A program made the position numbers and the translations under genes. 64,000 nucleotides of DNA. It comes from Hyphomonadaceae bacterium TMED5 (lineage in GTDB: Bacteria; Pseudomonadota; Alphaproteobacteria; Caulobacterales; Hyphomonadaceae). Location: the NCBI GenBank assembly GCA_002173095.1, contig NHBK01000020.1, forward strand, positions 62,423 to 126,422, read 5' to 3'. Below are positions 15,929 to 24,238 of this stretch, piece by piece; position 1 is the stretch's first letter, and the number at the start of each line of letters is the position of its first letter. Below the pieces are notes generated by a model. That model was not told the origin of the DNA. It made no database searches and saw nothing but the letters and a program-made list of their open reading frames with translations.

Positions 15929-16329
15929 CCCGCGCGACGCCGATCCCCGAGACGGTTACGCTCCATGTTCCGTTTCGTATCGTGAAGCGTGGCGGGCGCA
16001 AGGAGATGCAGGTGCCCGAGGGCTTCCGACCAGACCAGAGGACGGACAACGCGCTGGTCAAGGCGCTGGCCCGCGCCTTCCGCTGGAAGCGGATGCTGGA
16101 GTCCGGCGAGTTCTCGTCGATTTCGGAGTTGGCCGAGCGCGAGGGCATCGCCTTCACCTACATGGCGCGGGTGATGCGGCTGTCATTGCTGTCCCCGAAA
16201 ATCGTCGACGCCATCATGGACGGTCGCCAGCCCGCAAAAATCACGCTTGCCGACCTGATGGGTTCGTTCCCACCCAACTGGCAAGAACAGCACGCCCTCT
16301 TGGGCGAGCCAAGGCTTCCAACGGGCTGA
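15925..16329 (+). CDS. Helix-turn-helix protein of the recombinase module
   Basis: A 134-residue protein that starts inside the recombinase stop (ATGA at 15925). It has a basic N-terminal part (FRIVKRGGRKEMQVPEGF) and a ParB-like helix-turn-helix in SISELAEREGIAFTYMARVM (about 65-84), followed by LSLLSPKIVDAIMDGRQP. Proteins of this kind follow the DUF2924-recombinase pair in many alphaproteobacterial elements. It may help the recombinase choose the reaction direction or control expression. The function is inferred from position. Confidence 0.8.
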   Translation: MTRATPIPETVTLHVPFRIVKRGGRKEMQVPEGFRPDQRTDNALVKALARAFRWKRMLESGEFSSISELAEREGIAFTYMARVMRLSLLSPKIVDAIMDGRQPAKITLADLMGSFPPNWQEQHALLGEPRLPTG

Positions 16330-16403
16330 ATCAGGCGTGCAAACAAACAATTCCCGCGATAGGGTAATGGAAAACAAGCCCTTTTCGTGAGTTCGCGCCC
16401 CGC

Positions 16404-19400
16404 ATGTCTGATAGCCTGACCGACCTGATCCTTTCGCTCGCCCCCGAAGATGGCTCCTCCATCGGCAATGGCGCGATGATGGCGCTGCTGCGCGAGCGTG
16501 TGCCGGGCCTGACCGATGACGACTATGCCGCCGCGCGCGATGCGCTGGTCGATGACGGGCTTCTTGCCCGCGGCCGTGGGCGGGGCGGGTCGATCATGCG
16601 GGTGGTCGATGCCGAAGAGGATGAGGACGACGGCGAGGATTCCTCGGACGAGGATGCCGACGACGACGGGTTCGAGCTGACGCCGACCGACGAGCCTGCG
16701 CCGCGGCAGCGCGTCGCCTCTCGCGGGAAGAAGGCCGCGCGCAAACCGAACGGCCCCACGCAGGTGCTCAGCTACCGCCACGGCGAGACGCGGGTGAACA
16801 ACCCCGACGTCGGGATGGTCCATGCCGGCACCGATCCGGATGGCGAGAAGACGGTCTGGGCCTACGACCCGCATCTCGACCCGGTGCTGAACTTCGACAG
16901 CGCACGGGCGGGGATCGAGAAGCTGATCGACGATGCGCTGGCCAGTGACGATCCAGAGCGGATGAAGGACGCACTGCAGGAGCTGAAGCGGCTGCAGGCG
17001 CCCTATCTCAACTGGACAGGCAAGGCGGAGCGGACGAGCGTCGAGGTCGATACCGTCTCGCTCCATGTCCACGAACGGGTGGACCCGGCGACGATCCTGG
17101 CCAACGCAGCGAAGCGGCTGAAAGGGAAGGATGCGGCAACGCAGTGGCGGCAGCCGGACCTGTTCGCCGCGCCGTTCGAGAACCTGCCGCTGCGCCAGGC
17201 GCTGGATTTCTACCACCACGAAAAGGGCTGGTCGAACCGGCTGGTGGCGGGCGACAGCCTGCTGGTGATGAACTCGCTCCTGACCAAGGAGAGCATGGGC
17301 GGCAAGGTTCAGATGATCTACATCGACCCGCCCTATGGCATCAAATACGGGTCGAACTTCCAGCCCTTCACGAACAAGCGCAAGCTAGCGGACTCGGATA
17401 AGGACGAGGACCTCAACCAAGAACCGGAGATGATCAAAGCGTTCCGGGATACCTGGGAACTTGGCATCCACTCCTACCTTACCTATCTGCGCGATCGACT
17501 GTTGCTCGCTCGAGAGTTGTTGAGCGATAGCGGCTCGGTGTTCGTGCAGATCTCAGATGAAAATGTGCACTTGGTACGCGGAATCCTTGACGAAATCTTC
17601 GGCGTAACGAACTTCGTGTCGCAAATATCATTCTCCAAAACCGGCTCGGTCACAGGAACTCACCTTGGAAAAATTTGTGACATCCTGCTGTTCTACGCAA
17701 AGGACAAAGATCGCCTAAAGTACCGTACTCTGTACGAGAAAAAGCCTGAGATTGGCGGCGAATATTCTGAGGACCCACTTAAGTCAGACGGATTTAGGAC
17801 CACCACGACCCGTCCCTATGATTTCATGGGTAAAAGCTGGCCGTGCGGTGCCAATGAGCACTGGAAGGTGCCTGTTGAAGGTTTGGATAGAGCAGCCAAA
17901 GCAGGAAGGATTATTCCCAAGAAAACCTCACTTCGCCTCAAAAAATTCGCGACCGACTTTGAATACAAGGTATTCCACTCTGTGTGGCTCGGATTCGGTG
18001 GCGCATCCAACATGCAGTACGTCGTTGAGACAAATACGCGCATAGTCGAGCGATGCATTCTTATGACAACTGACCCAAGTGACCTAGTCCTCGACATTAC
18101 CTGTGGGTCAGGGACAACAGCATTTGTCGCTGAGAAGTGGGGGAGACGTTGGATCACCTGCGACACCTCGCGCATTGCTACCACACTCGCCAAGCAACGG
18201 CTGATGACTGCAACTTTCGACTATTACGCGCTCAAGTACCCGCACGAGGGGCTCGCTGGCGGGTTTGACTACGAAACCGCAAAACGAATTTCGCTTGGAT
18301 CGATCGGTAGCAATACCGACATCGACAAAATTTACGATGAGGATCACCCCAAGATCGAAGCGGCACTCGAAAGCCTCAATGCCGCGCTAATAGCCACACC
18401 ACCGAGGCATCAAAAGCCCGTGCAGGGCGTGCGCAAGGGGAAGCCAGTGGACTTCGCCAAGGGCGACACACTGCACGAATGGGAGGTGCCCTTCGACTGG
18501 CCCGACGACTGGCCCGAAGCCGCTCGCGGGCCCTTCGACGCTTTCCACGCCGCGCGACAGGCAATGCAGCGCCGCATGGACCAGTCTATTGTCGACCATG
18601 CCGAGCAGGAGACGCTCTACGACAAGCCGCGCAAAGACCCGAACAAGCTGCGCATCTGCGGGCCCTTCTCGGTCGAGGCGGTGCCGGCGCCGACCGTCCT
18701 GTCGCTGGACGAGAGCATGCCGCCGCAGGAGGCCGATGAGACCGTCGCCCGCTCCGGCGAGACCTCTCGACAGGCGCTATGGCGCGACGAACTGCTCAAG
18801 ACTGGCGTGCGCGGCAAGGGCGGCGCCATGCTCCGCTTCGCCGAGTTCGAGACTTTGCCGGGCCTCAAATACATCCACGCCAGCGGCTCGCTGGCCGAAA
18901 CGGGCGAACGCGTCGTCGTCAGCTTCGGCCCCGAGCACGCGGCGCTGGAGCAGAGGCAGGTGGAACTGGCGCTGACCGAGGCCGAGACCCTGCGCCCGTC
19001 GCCGAAATTCATCCTGTTCTGCGCCTTCACCTTCGACCCCGAGGCCGCGAAGGACATCGACGAGGTGAACTGGCTGGGCGTGACGCTGCTCAAGGCGCAG
19101 ATGAACACCGACCTGCTGACCGAGGATCTGAAGAAGAAGCGCGCCTCGAACCAGTCCTTCTGGCTGATGGGCCAGCCCGATGTGGAGCTGCGCAAGCGAG
19201 AGGACGGGATGTGGGAGGTCGAGGTGAACGGCTTCGATTATTTCGACCCAAAGGCGGGCGATCTGGTGTCCGGCGGCAAGACGCAGATCGCGATGTGGTC
19301 GCTGGACGTGGACTACGACAACCGCTCGCTGATGCCGCACCAGGTGTTCTTCCCGATGGCGGATGCGAAGGGCGGCTGGAACCGCCTGCGCAAGACCGTC

Positions 19401-19547
19401 CGCGCGGAGCTGGACGAGGATCTGTTGGAACAGTTCCACGGCACCGTCTCGCTGCCCTTCGAGGCGGGCGAGAACCGGCGGATCGCGGTCAAGATCGTGG
19501 ACGACCGCGGGATCGAGTCGCTCAAGATCATGCCGCTCGAGGGATAG
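16404..19547 (+). CDS. Type III restriction-modification methyltransferase subunit (Mod)
   Basis: A 1047-residue adenine-N6 methyltransferase, longer than usual Mod proteins because of an N-terminal winged-helix-like segment (about 1-65) and an acidic Asp/Glu stretch (about 73-95). The catalytic motif IV is MIYIDPPYGIKYGSN (near 308) and the SAM motif I is DITCGSGTTAFVAEKWG (near 564), so it is beta class with the target-recognition part in between. Bases from about 17,380 to 18,430, just that part, are visibly less GC-rich with different codon choice than both ends. Mod gives sequence specificity and methylates one strand. The Res gene begins 4 nt after its stop. Confidence 0.93.
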   Translation: MSDSLTDLILSLAPEDGSSIGNGAMMALLRERVPGLTDDDYAAARDALVDDGLLARGRGRGGSIMRVVDAEEDEDDGEDSSDEDADDDGFELTPTDEPAPRQRVASRGKKAARKPNGPTQVLSYRHGETRVNNPDVGMVHAGTDPDGEKTVWAYDPHLDPVLNFDSARAGIEKLIDDALASDDPERMKDALQELKRLQAPYLNWTGKAERTSVEVDTVSLHVHERVDPATILANAAKRLKGKDAATQWRQPDLFAAPFENLPLRQALDFYHHEKGWSNRLVAGDSLLVMNSLLTKESMGGKVQMIYIDPPYGIKYGSNFQPFTNKRKLADSDKDEDLNQEPEMIKAFRDTWELGIHSYLTYLRDRLLLARELLSDSGSVFVQISDENVHLVRGILDEIFGVTNFVSQISFSKTGSVTGTHLGKICDILLFYAKDKDRLKYRTLYEKKPEIGGEYSEDPLKSDGFRTTTTRPYDFMGKSWPCGANEHWKVPVEGLDRAAKAGRIIPKKTSLRLKKFATDFEYKVFHSVWLGFGGASNMQYVVETNTRIVERCILMTTDPSDLVLDITCGSGTTAFVAEKWGRRWITCDTSRIATTLAKQRLMTATFDYYALKYPHEGLAGGFDYETAKRISLGSIGSNTDIDKIYDEDHPKIEAALESLNAALIATPPRHQKPVQGVRKGKPVDFAKGDTLHEWEVPFDWPDDWPEAARGPFDAFHAARQAMQRRMDQSIVDHAEQETLYDKPRKDPNKLRICGPFSVEAVPAPTVLSLDESMPPQEADETVARSGETSRQALWRDELLKTGVRGKGGAMLRFAEFETLPGLKYIHASGSLAETGERVVVSFGPEHAALEQRQVELALTEAETLRPSPKFILFCAFTFDPEAAKDIDEVNWLGVTLLKAQMNTDLLTEDLKKKRASNQSFWLMGQPDVELRKREDGMWEVEVNGFDYFDPKAGDLVSGGKTQIAMWSLDVDYDNRSLMPHQVFFPMADAKGGWNRLRKTVRAELDEDLLEQFHGTVSLPFEAGENRRIAVKIVDDRGIESLKIMPLEG

Positions 19548-19551
19548 ACCC

Positions 19552-22347
19552 ATGTCCCTCATCATCAACACGCCATTCGGGTGCCCCGCGCAGCATTGGG
19601 TCGAGGGCAAGGGCGGGAAGCTGGAGATCAAGCCCGAGCGGCGGCCGGCAAGCTACGAGGTCTTCGACGCGCGCAACAACACCAAGCGCACCGAGGTGCT
19701 GGACCTGGTGAACACGATCCGGGCGCGCGTGGATCAGTGGCGCGAGGATGGCTGGCCGGGCGTCACCATCGTCACCCGCAAGCTGCTGGAGCATTGGTAC
19801 GACCGCGATGCGCGCCAGTACCCGTTCTACTTCTGCCAGCTCGAGGCGATCGAGACGCTGATCTGGTGGGTCGAGGGCGCCGAGGCCCACAAGCAGGGGA
19901 TCGCGATCCCCGGCGACGGAGGTGCGTGGGAGCGGCTCTGCAACAAGATGGCCACGGGCGCGGGCAAAACTACGGTGATGGCGATGATCATTACCTGGCA
20001 GGTGCTGAACGCGCTGACCTATCCGAAGCGGAACAAAGACTTCAGTCGCGCCGTGTTCATCGTGGCGCCCGGCCTGACCGTGAAGGAGCGGCTGCAGGTG
20101 CTGCTGCCCAGCGAGGGCAGCTACTACGACGAGTTCAACCTGTGCCCGTCCGAGGCCCTGCGCCAGAAGCTGAACCAGGCCGAGGTACTGATCGAGAACT
20201 GGCACACGCTGATGCCGCTGAAGGAAGCCGACCGCTCGGTGGTCAAGAAGGGGCGCGAGTCCGACGAGGCCTTTACGCGGCGGGTGCTGGGCAAGCTGGC
20301 GTCGCACAAGGACATCATCGTCATCAACGACGAGGCGCACCACGCCTACCGCAAACCGCCCGAGGTGAAGATCAGCAAGAAGGCGGCAGCCGAACAGGGC
20401 ATCGACCTGGACGAAGCCACACGCTGGATCGAGGGGCTCGACCGCATCCACAAGACCCGACGCATCCAGCGCTGTTTCGACCTCTCGGCCACGCCCTTCG
20501 CCCCGACAGGGAAGAAGAGCACCGACACGGCGCTGTTCGACTGGATCATCTCGGATTTCGGTTTGAACGACGCGATCGAGGCCGGGCTCGTGAAGACGCC
20601 CCGGGTCGTCGTGCGCGACGACGCTGTTCCGGACGCAAAGACGCTGCGCTCGAAGCTCTACCACATCTACCGCGACCCATCCGTCTCCGAGGACCTGAAC
20701 CGGGCAAAGGCCGAGCCGCACGAGGCGCTGCCGAAGCTGGTGCAGGACGCCTATACGCTGCTCGGCGCAGACTGGCGGGAAACGCGTCGGCAGTGGCGAG
20801 AAGCCGGGCATCATTCGCCTCCGGTCATGCTCACCGTCTGCAACCGCACGGAGACCGCGGCCCGCATCGAGAATTATTTCAATAAGGGCGATGCGCATTG
20901 GCCGGAGATGCACGCGCCAACCAAGACGCTCCGGGTCGACTCCAGGGTGCTGGAGAAGGCCGAGATCGGAGAAACCGCCTCATCCGACAAGGATTACGAG
21001 GCGCGCCTGAAGGAGATCATCGACGCGGCAGACCTTCCCGAAACCCGCCGTCAGCAGTTCCTTGCCCTCAAGAAAGAAGAACTGCTGCGCGAGATCGTGG
21101 ACAATGTCGGCAAGAGGGGTGCCGCCGGTCAGGACCTGCAGAACGTCATATCGGTGGCAATGCTGTCGGAGGGCTGGGACGCCAAGAATGTGACGCACAT
21201 CATGGGGCTCCGGGCCTTCACATCCCAACTGCTCTGCGAGCAAGTCGTCGGGCGAGGGTTGCGCCGCGTATCCTACGACACCGACGAGAACGGCCTGTTC
21301 CTGCCCGAATACGTCAACGTCTTCGGCGTGCCGCTCTCGATCTCAGAAACCGGTGAAGGCGGTGAGGCGCCGCCACCGCCGAAGCCTACCACGCAGATCG
21401 AAGTGGTGCCCGACCGGGCGCATTTGGAACTTCGCTGGCCCAACGTGCTGCGGGTGGAAACGGTCGTAAAACCGGAGCTCGCCATCGACTGGAGCAAGGT
21501 ACAGCCCCTCGTGCTCGATCCCGCCAGCACACCGATCAGCGCCGAACTCGCCCCGGCGCTCGGCGGTGCGACGGACATGGGCAAGGTCACCGCGATCGAT
21601 CTCGAGAAGCTGCCAGATGGGTTCCGCCTTCAGCGCCTCGTGTTCCAGGCCGCACGGAAAGCCTTCGCCGAGTTGAGCCACGGGTTTACCGGCACGCCCG
21701 AATACTTGGCGGCGCAACTGGTCAGAATCGTCGAAGCGTTCCTGAAGTCTGATCGCCTCGACATCCCGTCGCTGTTTCACTCCGACCCGGTCCGGCGGCG
21801 GATCCTCATCGCGCTCAACATCGACCTCGTGGTCCAGAATGTGCTGAGCAACGTGACTGAGCAGAATACGGAACGCCTGACGCCGGTCTTCGACGAGGAA
21901 AACCCGATCGGTGCAACCGGCCAGATGCGCACTTGGTACACCACCAAGCCATGCTTCCCAACGACCAAGTCACACATCAGCCATCTGGTTGGGGACTCGG
22001 CGTGGGAGGGTCACGCGGCCAACGTCTTCGAGAAGCGCGATGAGGTTCTTGCCTACGCCAAGAACGATCACCTCGGTTTCCAGATCTACTACATGTGGGC
22101 GGGGTCCCGGCGGCGCTACGTCCCGGATTTCCTCGTGCGCCTTGCGGGCGGCACGATCCTCGCGCTCGAGATCAAGGGCACCGACAGTCCTCAGAACAAG
22201 GCCAAGCGGGACGCACTGAACGAATGGGTGAAGGCGATCAACGCTGCAGGCGGTTTCGGACGTTGGGCATGGGATGTCGCATTCAAGCCGGGTGAGGTGC
22301 AGGACATCGTCTCAAAACATGCAGCCGTTGCCGAACCGGTTGCGTAG
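19552..22347 (+). CDS. Type III restriction endonuclease subunit (Res)
   Basis: A 931-residue superfamily 2 helicase-nuclease. Motifs: MATGAGKTTVMAMII (Walker A, about 133), VINDEAHHAY (DEAH box, about 260), FDLSATPF (motif III, about 311), AMLSEGWDAKNVTHI, and CEQVVGRGLRRVSYD (motif VI, about 563). The C-terminal nuclease shows YVPDFLVRLAGG then LALEIKG (about 857-877), the PD...ExK arrangement. It complexes with Mod, moves along DNA using ATP and cuts away from unmethylated sites. ATG 19552 is 4 nt after the mod stop; the frame opens farther upstream only as an overlap. No truncation or frameshift is seen, so the system looks intact. Confidence 0.95.
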   Translation: MSLIINTPFGCPAQHWVEGKGGKLEIKPERRPASYEVFDARNNTKRTEVLDLVNTIRARVDQWREDGWPGVTIVTRKLLEHWYDRDARQYPFYFCQLEAIETLIWWVEGAEAHKQGIAIPGDGGAWERLCNKMATGAGKTTVMAMIITWQVLNALTYPKRNKDFSRAVFIVAPGLTVKERLQVLLPSEGSYYDEFNLCPSEALRQKLNQAEVLIENWHTLMPLKEADRSVVKKGRESDEAFTRRVLGKLASHKDIIVINDEAHHAYRKPPEVKISKKAAAEQGIDLDEATRWIEGLDRIHKTRRIQRCFDLSATPFAPTGKKSTDTALFDWIISDFGLNDAIEAGLVKTPRVVVRDDAVPDAKTLRSKLYHIYRDPSVSEDLNRAKAEPHEALPKLVQDAYTLLGADWRETRRQWREAGHHSPPVMLTVCNRTETAARIENYFNKGDAHWPEMHAPTKTLRVDSRVLEKAEIGETASSDKDYEARLKEIIDAADLPETRRQQFLALKKEELLREIVDNVGKRGAAGQDLQNVISVAMLSEGWDAKNVTHIMGLRAFTSQLLCEQVVGRGLRRVSYDTDENGLFLPEYVNVFGVPLSISETGEGGEAPPPPKPTTQIEVVPDRAHLELRWPNVLRVETVVKPELAIDWSKVQPLVLDPASTPISAELAPALGGATDMGKVTAIDLEKLPDGFRLQRLVFQAARKAFAELSHGFTGTPEYLAAQLVRIVEAFLKSDRLDIPSLFHSDPVRRRILIALNIDLVVQNVLSNVTEQNTERLTPVFDEENPIGATGQMRTWYTTKPCFPTTKSHISHLVGDSAWEGHAANVFEKRDEVLAYAKNDHLGFQIYYMWAGSRRRYVPDFLVRLAGGTILALEIKGTDSPQNKAKRDALNEWVKAINAAGGFGRWAWDVAFKPGEVQDIVSKHAAVAEPVA

Positions 22348-22393
22348 TTATGGCCGACGAGCATCCGTTGAAGCCTCAGCGGACTGCCAACGA

Positions 22394-22783
22394 CTATCTC
22401 GGCAGTTTGGCTGCTTTGTCGCCGATGATTGTTGAAAGGAATACCTCGTCCAGTTTCGGCTCGTCCCATCGGTCTGCGACGGCAAGCCAACGGTCGAGGT
22501 GGTCACGAAACCCCGGGTCGTCAGCCTTGAGGTGAAAGGTGTAGAGCCGGTCGACGATCTGCCGCATCAGGTTTCGCATCTGATCGTCGTCGAGGTGGGA
22601 AGCGTCAGTCCAAGGAATTTGGCGGCCGTCGGCGTCGGTGATGAATACGTCCGAGTAGTCGCCCGTGTGGGTGACCGGGACTGCGCCGGCGTGCAGTTCC
22701 TCGATCCTACTGTTGCGCACGCAGATCATCGCCATCAGCTTCGCCAGCCGGGCAGCGATGCGCGCCTCGTCGGCCGGCTTCAT
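22394..22783 (-). CDS. Hypothetical protein, partner of DUF6429 gene
   Basis: A 129-residue acidic soluble protein starting MKPADEARIAARLAKLMAMI. A central strand-rich part (HTGDYSDVFITDADGRQIPW) is followed by helices with several Trp and Asp. Its start overlaps the stop of the DUF6429 gene by 4 nt (ATGA), so the two are translated together. They are convergent with the res gene, 46 nt apart. I do not recognise the family; a two-gene unit beside an RM system could be an accessory or toxin-antitoxin-like pair, which is untested. Confidence 0.7.
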   Translation of the reverse strand: MKPADEARIAARLAKLMAMICVRNSRIEELHAGAVPVTHTGDYSDVFITDADGRQIPWTDASHLDDDQMRNLMRQIVDRLYTFHLKADDPGFRDHLDRWLAVADRWDEPKLDEVFLSTIIGDKAAKLPR

Positions 22784-23046
22784 CGGTCGAACCTTCGTAG
22801 ATCATCTGACCTCTGCTTCATGAATAGCTCGCGGAGAGCTGCTTCGGCTCGGGTTAATCCGGCCTCCGTCAGGGCGAGCGATTTGGCCTTACCGACGGGA
22901 TCGTGGATCAGACCCTTTGCGTACAGCCTGTCGGCGATCGACCAGTCGATCCCTTTCCAGACGCGGTCGCCGTCATGCAGCGTCAGGCTGAGGATCGCCA
23001 GCGCCGCGTCGTCGAGCTTGTCGGTGTCGAGCTCCGGCTCCGCCAT
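22780..23046 (-). CDS. DUF6429 family small protein
   Basis: An 88-residue protein starting MAEPELDTDKLDDAALAILS with the pattern DGDRVWKGIDWSIADRLYAKG and LTEAGLTRAEAALRELF, which matches DUF6429. The fold looks like a small winged helix (helix, helix, strand, helix), so it may bind DNA, but no role is established. GGAGAC lies before its ATG. It is the first gene of a two-gene minus-strand unit with the 129-residue protein. Confidence 0.8.
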   Translation of the reverse strand: MAEPELDTDKLDDAALAILSLTLHDGDRVWKGIDWSIADRLYAKGLIHDPVGKAKSLALTEAGLTRAEAALRELFMKQRSDDLRRFDR

Positions 23047-23532
23047 ATTCCGTCTCCTTCCCGTTCAGGATGCCGTCGTCGCCGGAAATTCTCAATGGCG
23101 GAAGGGATTTGCGAGGCCCGGCAAAGAAAAGAACGGGTTGGATTTCAGTTCCTTTTAACGAACGCCCCCGGCGTCGAAGTGTTCAGGTGGCGCAGAAAAA
23201 TATGTTCATCTTTTCAAAATGTTACAGGCCATACACCGGAGTCGTGCAGTTGAGAGGTCCGGAGAATATCGGGCTCCAGAGAACGATTCCGGCTGCTGCG
23301 TCGAAGTCGCCAGTGCAAAGCCACCTGCGCATAACCCTCGAAAACAACGAGAAAATCCGGCCGGAGCCGGATCGGGAGAACGCTTTCGCGAGGGAAAGTG
23401 GCGGAGCGAGTGCAACCGGGATCGAACTATTCTCCAAGTTCAAGTCTACGCAATTCAAACACCGATTGCTGATCGGTTTTATTTTTGTTAATCGCAGTAA
23501 ATTAGTTTGTCCGGCAAAATCAGATTGAGAAT
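23047..23532. other. Intergenic junction between GC-rich element and metal island
   Basis: Apart from the terminator-like hairpin at 23461-23487 I see no gene. Base composition changes visibly here, from GC-rich DNA with strong GC3 bias on the left to more balanced DNA on the right. This gap therefore probably contains the joint between two acquired segments. No clear att repeat could be matched inside the window. Confidence 0.5.
23461..23487 (+). terminator. Rho-independent terminator-like hairpin
   Basis: ACCGAT (23461-23466) and ATCGGT (23472-23477) form a 6-bp stem with a 5-nt loop, followed by a T-rich tract on the plus strand (23475-23487). It sits in the 486-nt gap between the DUF6429 gene and the lipoprotein gene, about 45 nt before the latter, so it may block read-through from the left into the metal operon. 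Confidence 0.5.
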
Positions 23533-23793
23533 ATGCGTATGGAGAAACGCCTTGCAGGTAGGCGCTTAGCATTTTGCGCCATGGTGATGCTTGTACTGTC
23601 GGGATGTTCGACGGTTTCCGACACATTTGCGCCTCTGAGTGACGAACAGGCTCTGGCCATACGAGAGAATTGTGGCTTGATACCCGTCTCACTGATCAGA
23701 AGTTCAGAAAGCCCAATGAAGCGCAGATATTTTCGGTGCAAACGTGAAACAATGGATGAGCTTGAACAGAGCAATGACAATGCCACGTCCTGA
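23533..23793 (+). CDS. Small putative lipoprotein
   Basis: An 86-residue protein with a basic N-terminus, a hydrophobic segment and a lipobox LVLSGC (cleavage before Cys at about residue 25), so it is probably a lipid-anchored envelope protein of about 60 mature residues. The mature part has two further Cys (in ENCGLI and FRCKRE). It precedes the BlaI-type regulator by 34 nt and is likely part of the same metal-response unit. The family is not recognised. Start could also be the second Met, two codons downstream. Confidence 0.6.
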   Translation: MRMEKRLAGRRLAFCAMVMLVLSGCSTVSDTFAPLSDEQALAIRENCGLIPVSLIRSSESPMKRRYFRCKRETMDELEQSNDNATS

Positions 23794-23803
23794 TGTCACA
23801 TCA
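23791..23803. promoter_or_regulatory. Perfect 13-bp palindrome upstream of blaI-type gene, candidate operator
   Basis: TGATGTCACATCA at 23791-23803 is a perfect inverted repeat with a 1-nt centre. It overlaps the stop codon of the lipoprotein gene and lies 25 nt before the GTG start of the BlaI-type repressor. BlaI/MecI/CopY repressors bind dyads with ACA/TGT cores next to their own genes, and this site contains such a core. The assignment is inferred. Confidence 0.45.
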
Positions 23804-23827
23804 GACGATGCATAAATTGAAAGGCGC

Positions 23828-24238
23828 GTGCCTGTGAAAGAGACTGAACTGAAACTGGGAGACCTAGAAGTCGCAACGCTTGAGGCCGTGTGGTCGGTGG
23901 GCGCGCTCGATGCACGTCAACTTCACGCTCGTATCGGCGAACAGCGGGGTATTTCACTTCAGACGGTTCAGTCTACCTTGGAACGCCTCTTCAAGAAATC
24001 TGTCCTTGAGCGCGAGAAAGTCTCACATGCCTATGTCTATTCGCCACGTCTGAGCCGTGAAGACGTGATGGCGAAACTCGTAAGTGACACGCTGAGCCGG
24101 TTTGGTGACAATCGAAATGATGGTCTTCTCGCGGCATTTTCAGGTCTTACCGAAACTGCCGATGACGATGTTTTGGCTACGCTTGAGGCACTGATTGCCG
24201 AACGCAAGACCAAGCGCGAAGACGGAGGCGCAGCATGA
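23828..24238 (+). CDS. BlaI/MecI/CopY-family transcriptional repressor
   Basis: A 136-residue winged-helix repressor: LGDLEVATLEAVWSVGALDA, then the recognition region GISLQTVQSTLERLFKKSVL and wing VLEREKVSHAYVYSPRLSRE, ending in a helical dimerisation part. In this family the repressor is released from DNA by proteolysis (BlaI/MecI) or metal binding (CopY). It lacks the CopY Cys-hook CxCxnCxC, so metal is probably not sensed directly. It overlaps the M56 protease gene by 4 nt (ATGA). With no beta-lactamase nearby and an RND efflux operon directly downstream, metal efflux is the likely target. GTG 23828 start; GTG 23834 is an alternative. Confidence 0.88.
   Translation: MPVKETELKLGDLEVATLEAVWSVGALDARQLHARIGEQRGISLQTVQSTLERLFKKSVLEREKVSHAYVYSPRLSREDVMAKLVSDTLSRFGDNRNDGLLAAFSGLTETADDDVLATLEALIAERKTKREDGGAA

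Noticed and set aside
19528-20913. Long minus-strand frame opposite res
   Set aside because: A shadow of the res gene: Arg/Leu/His-rich, no motif, and the plus strand has the full type III helicase motif set.
23400-23470. tRNA-like TTCAAGTC word near 23,441
   Set aside because: The flanking bases do not form a T stem and no acceptor or anticodon arm can be drawn.
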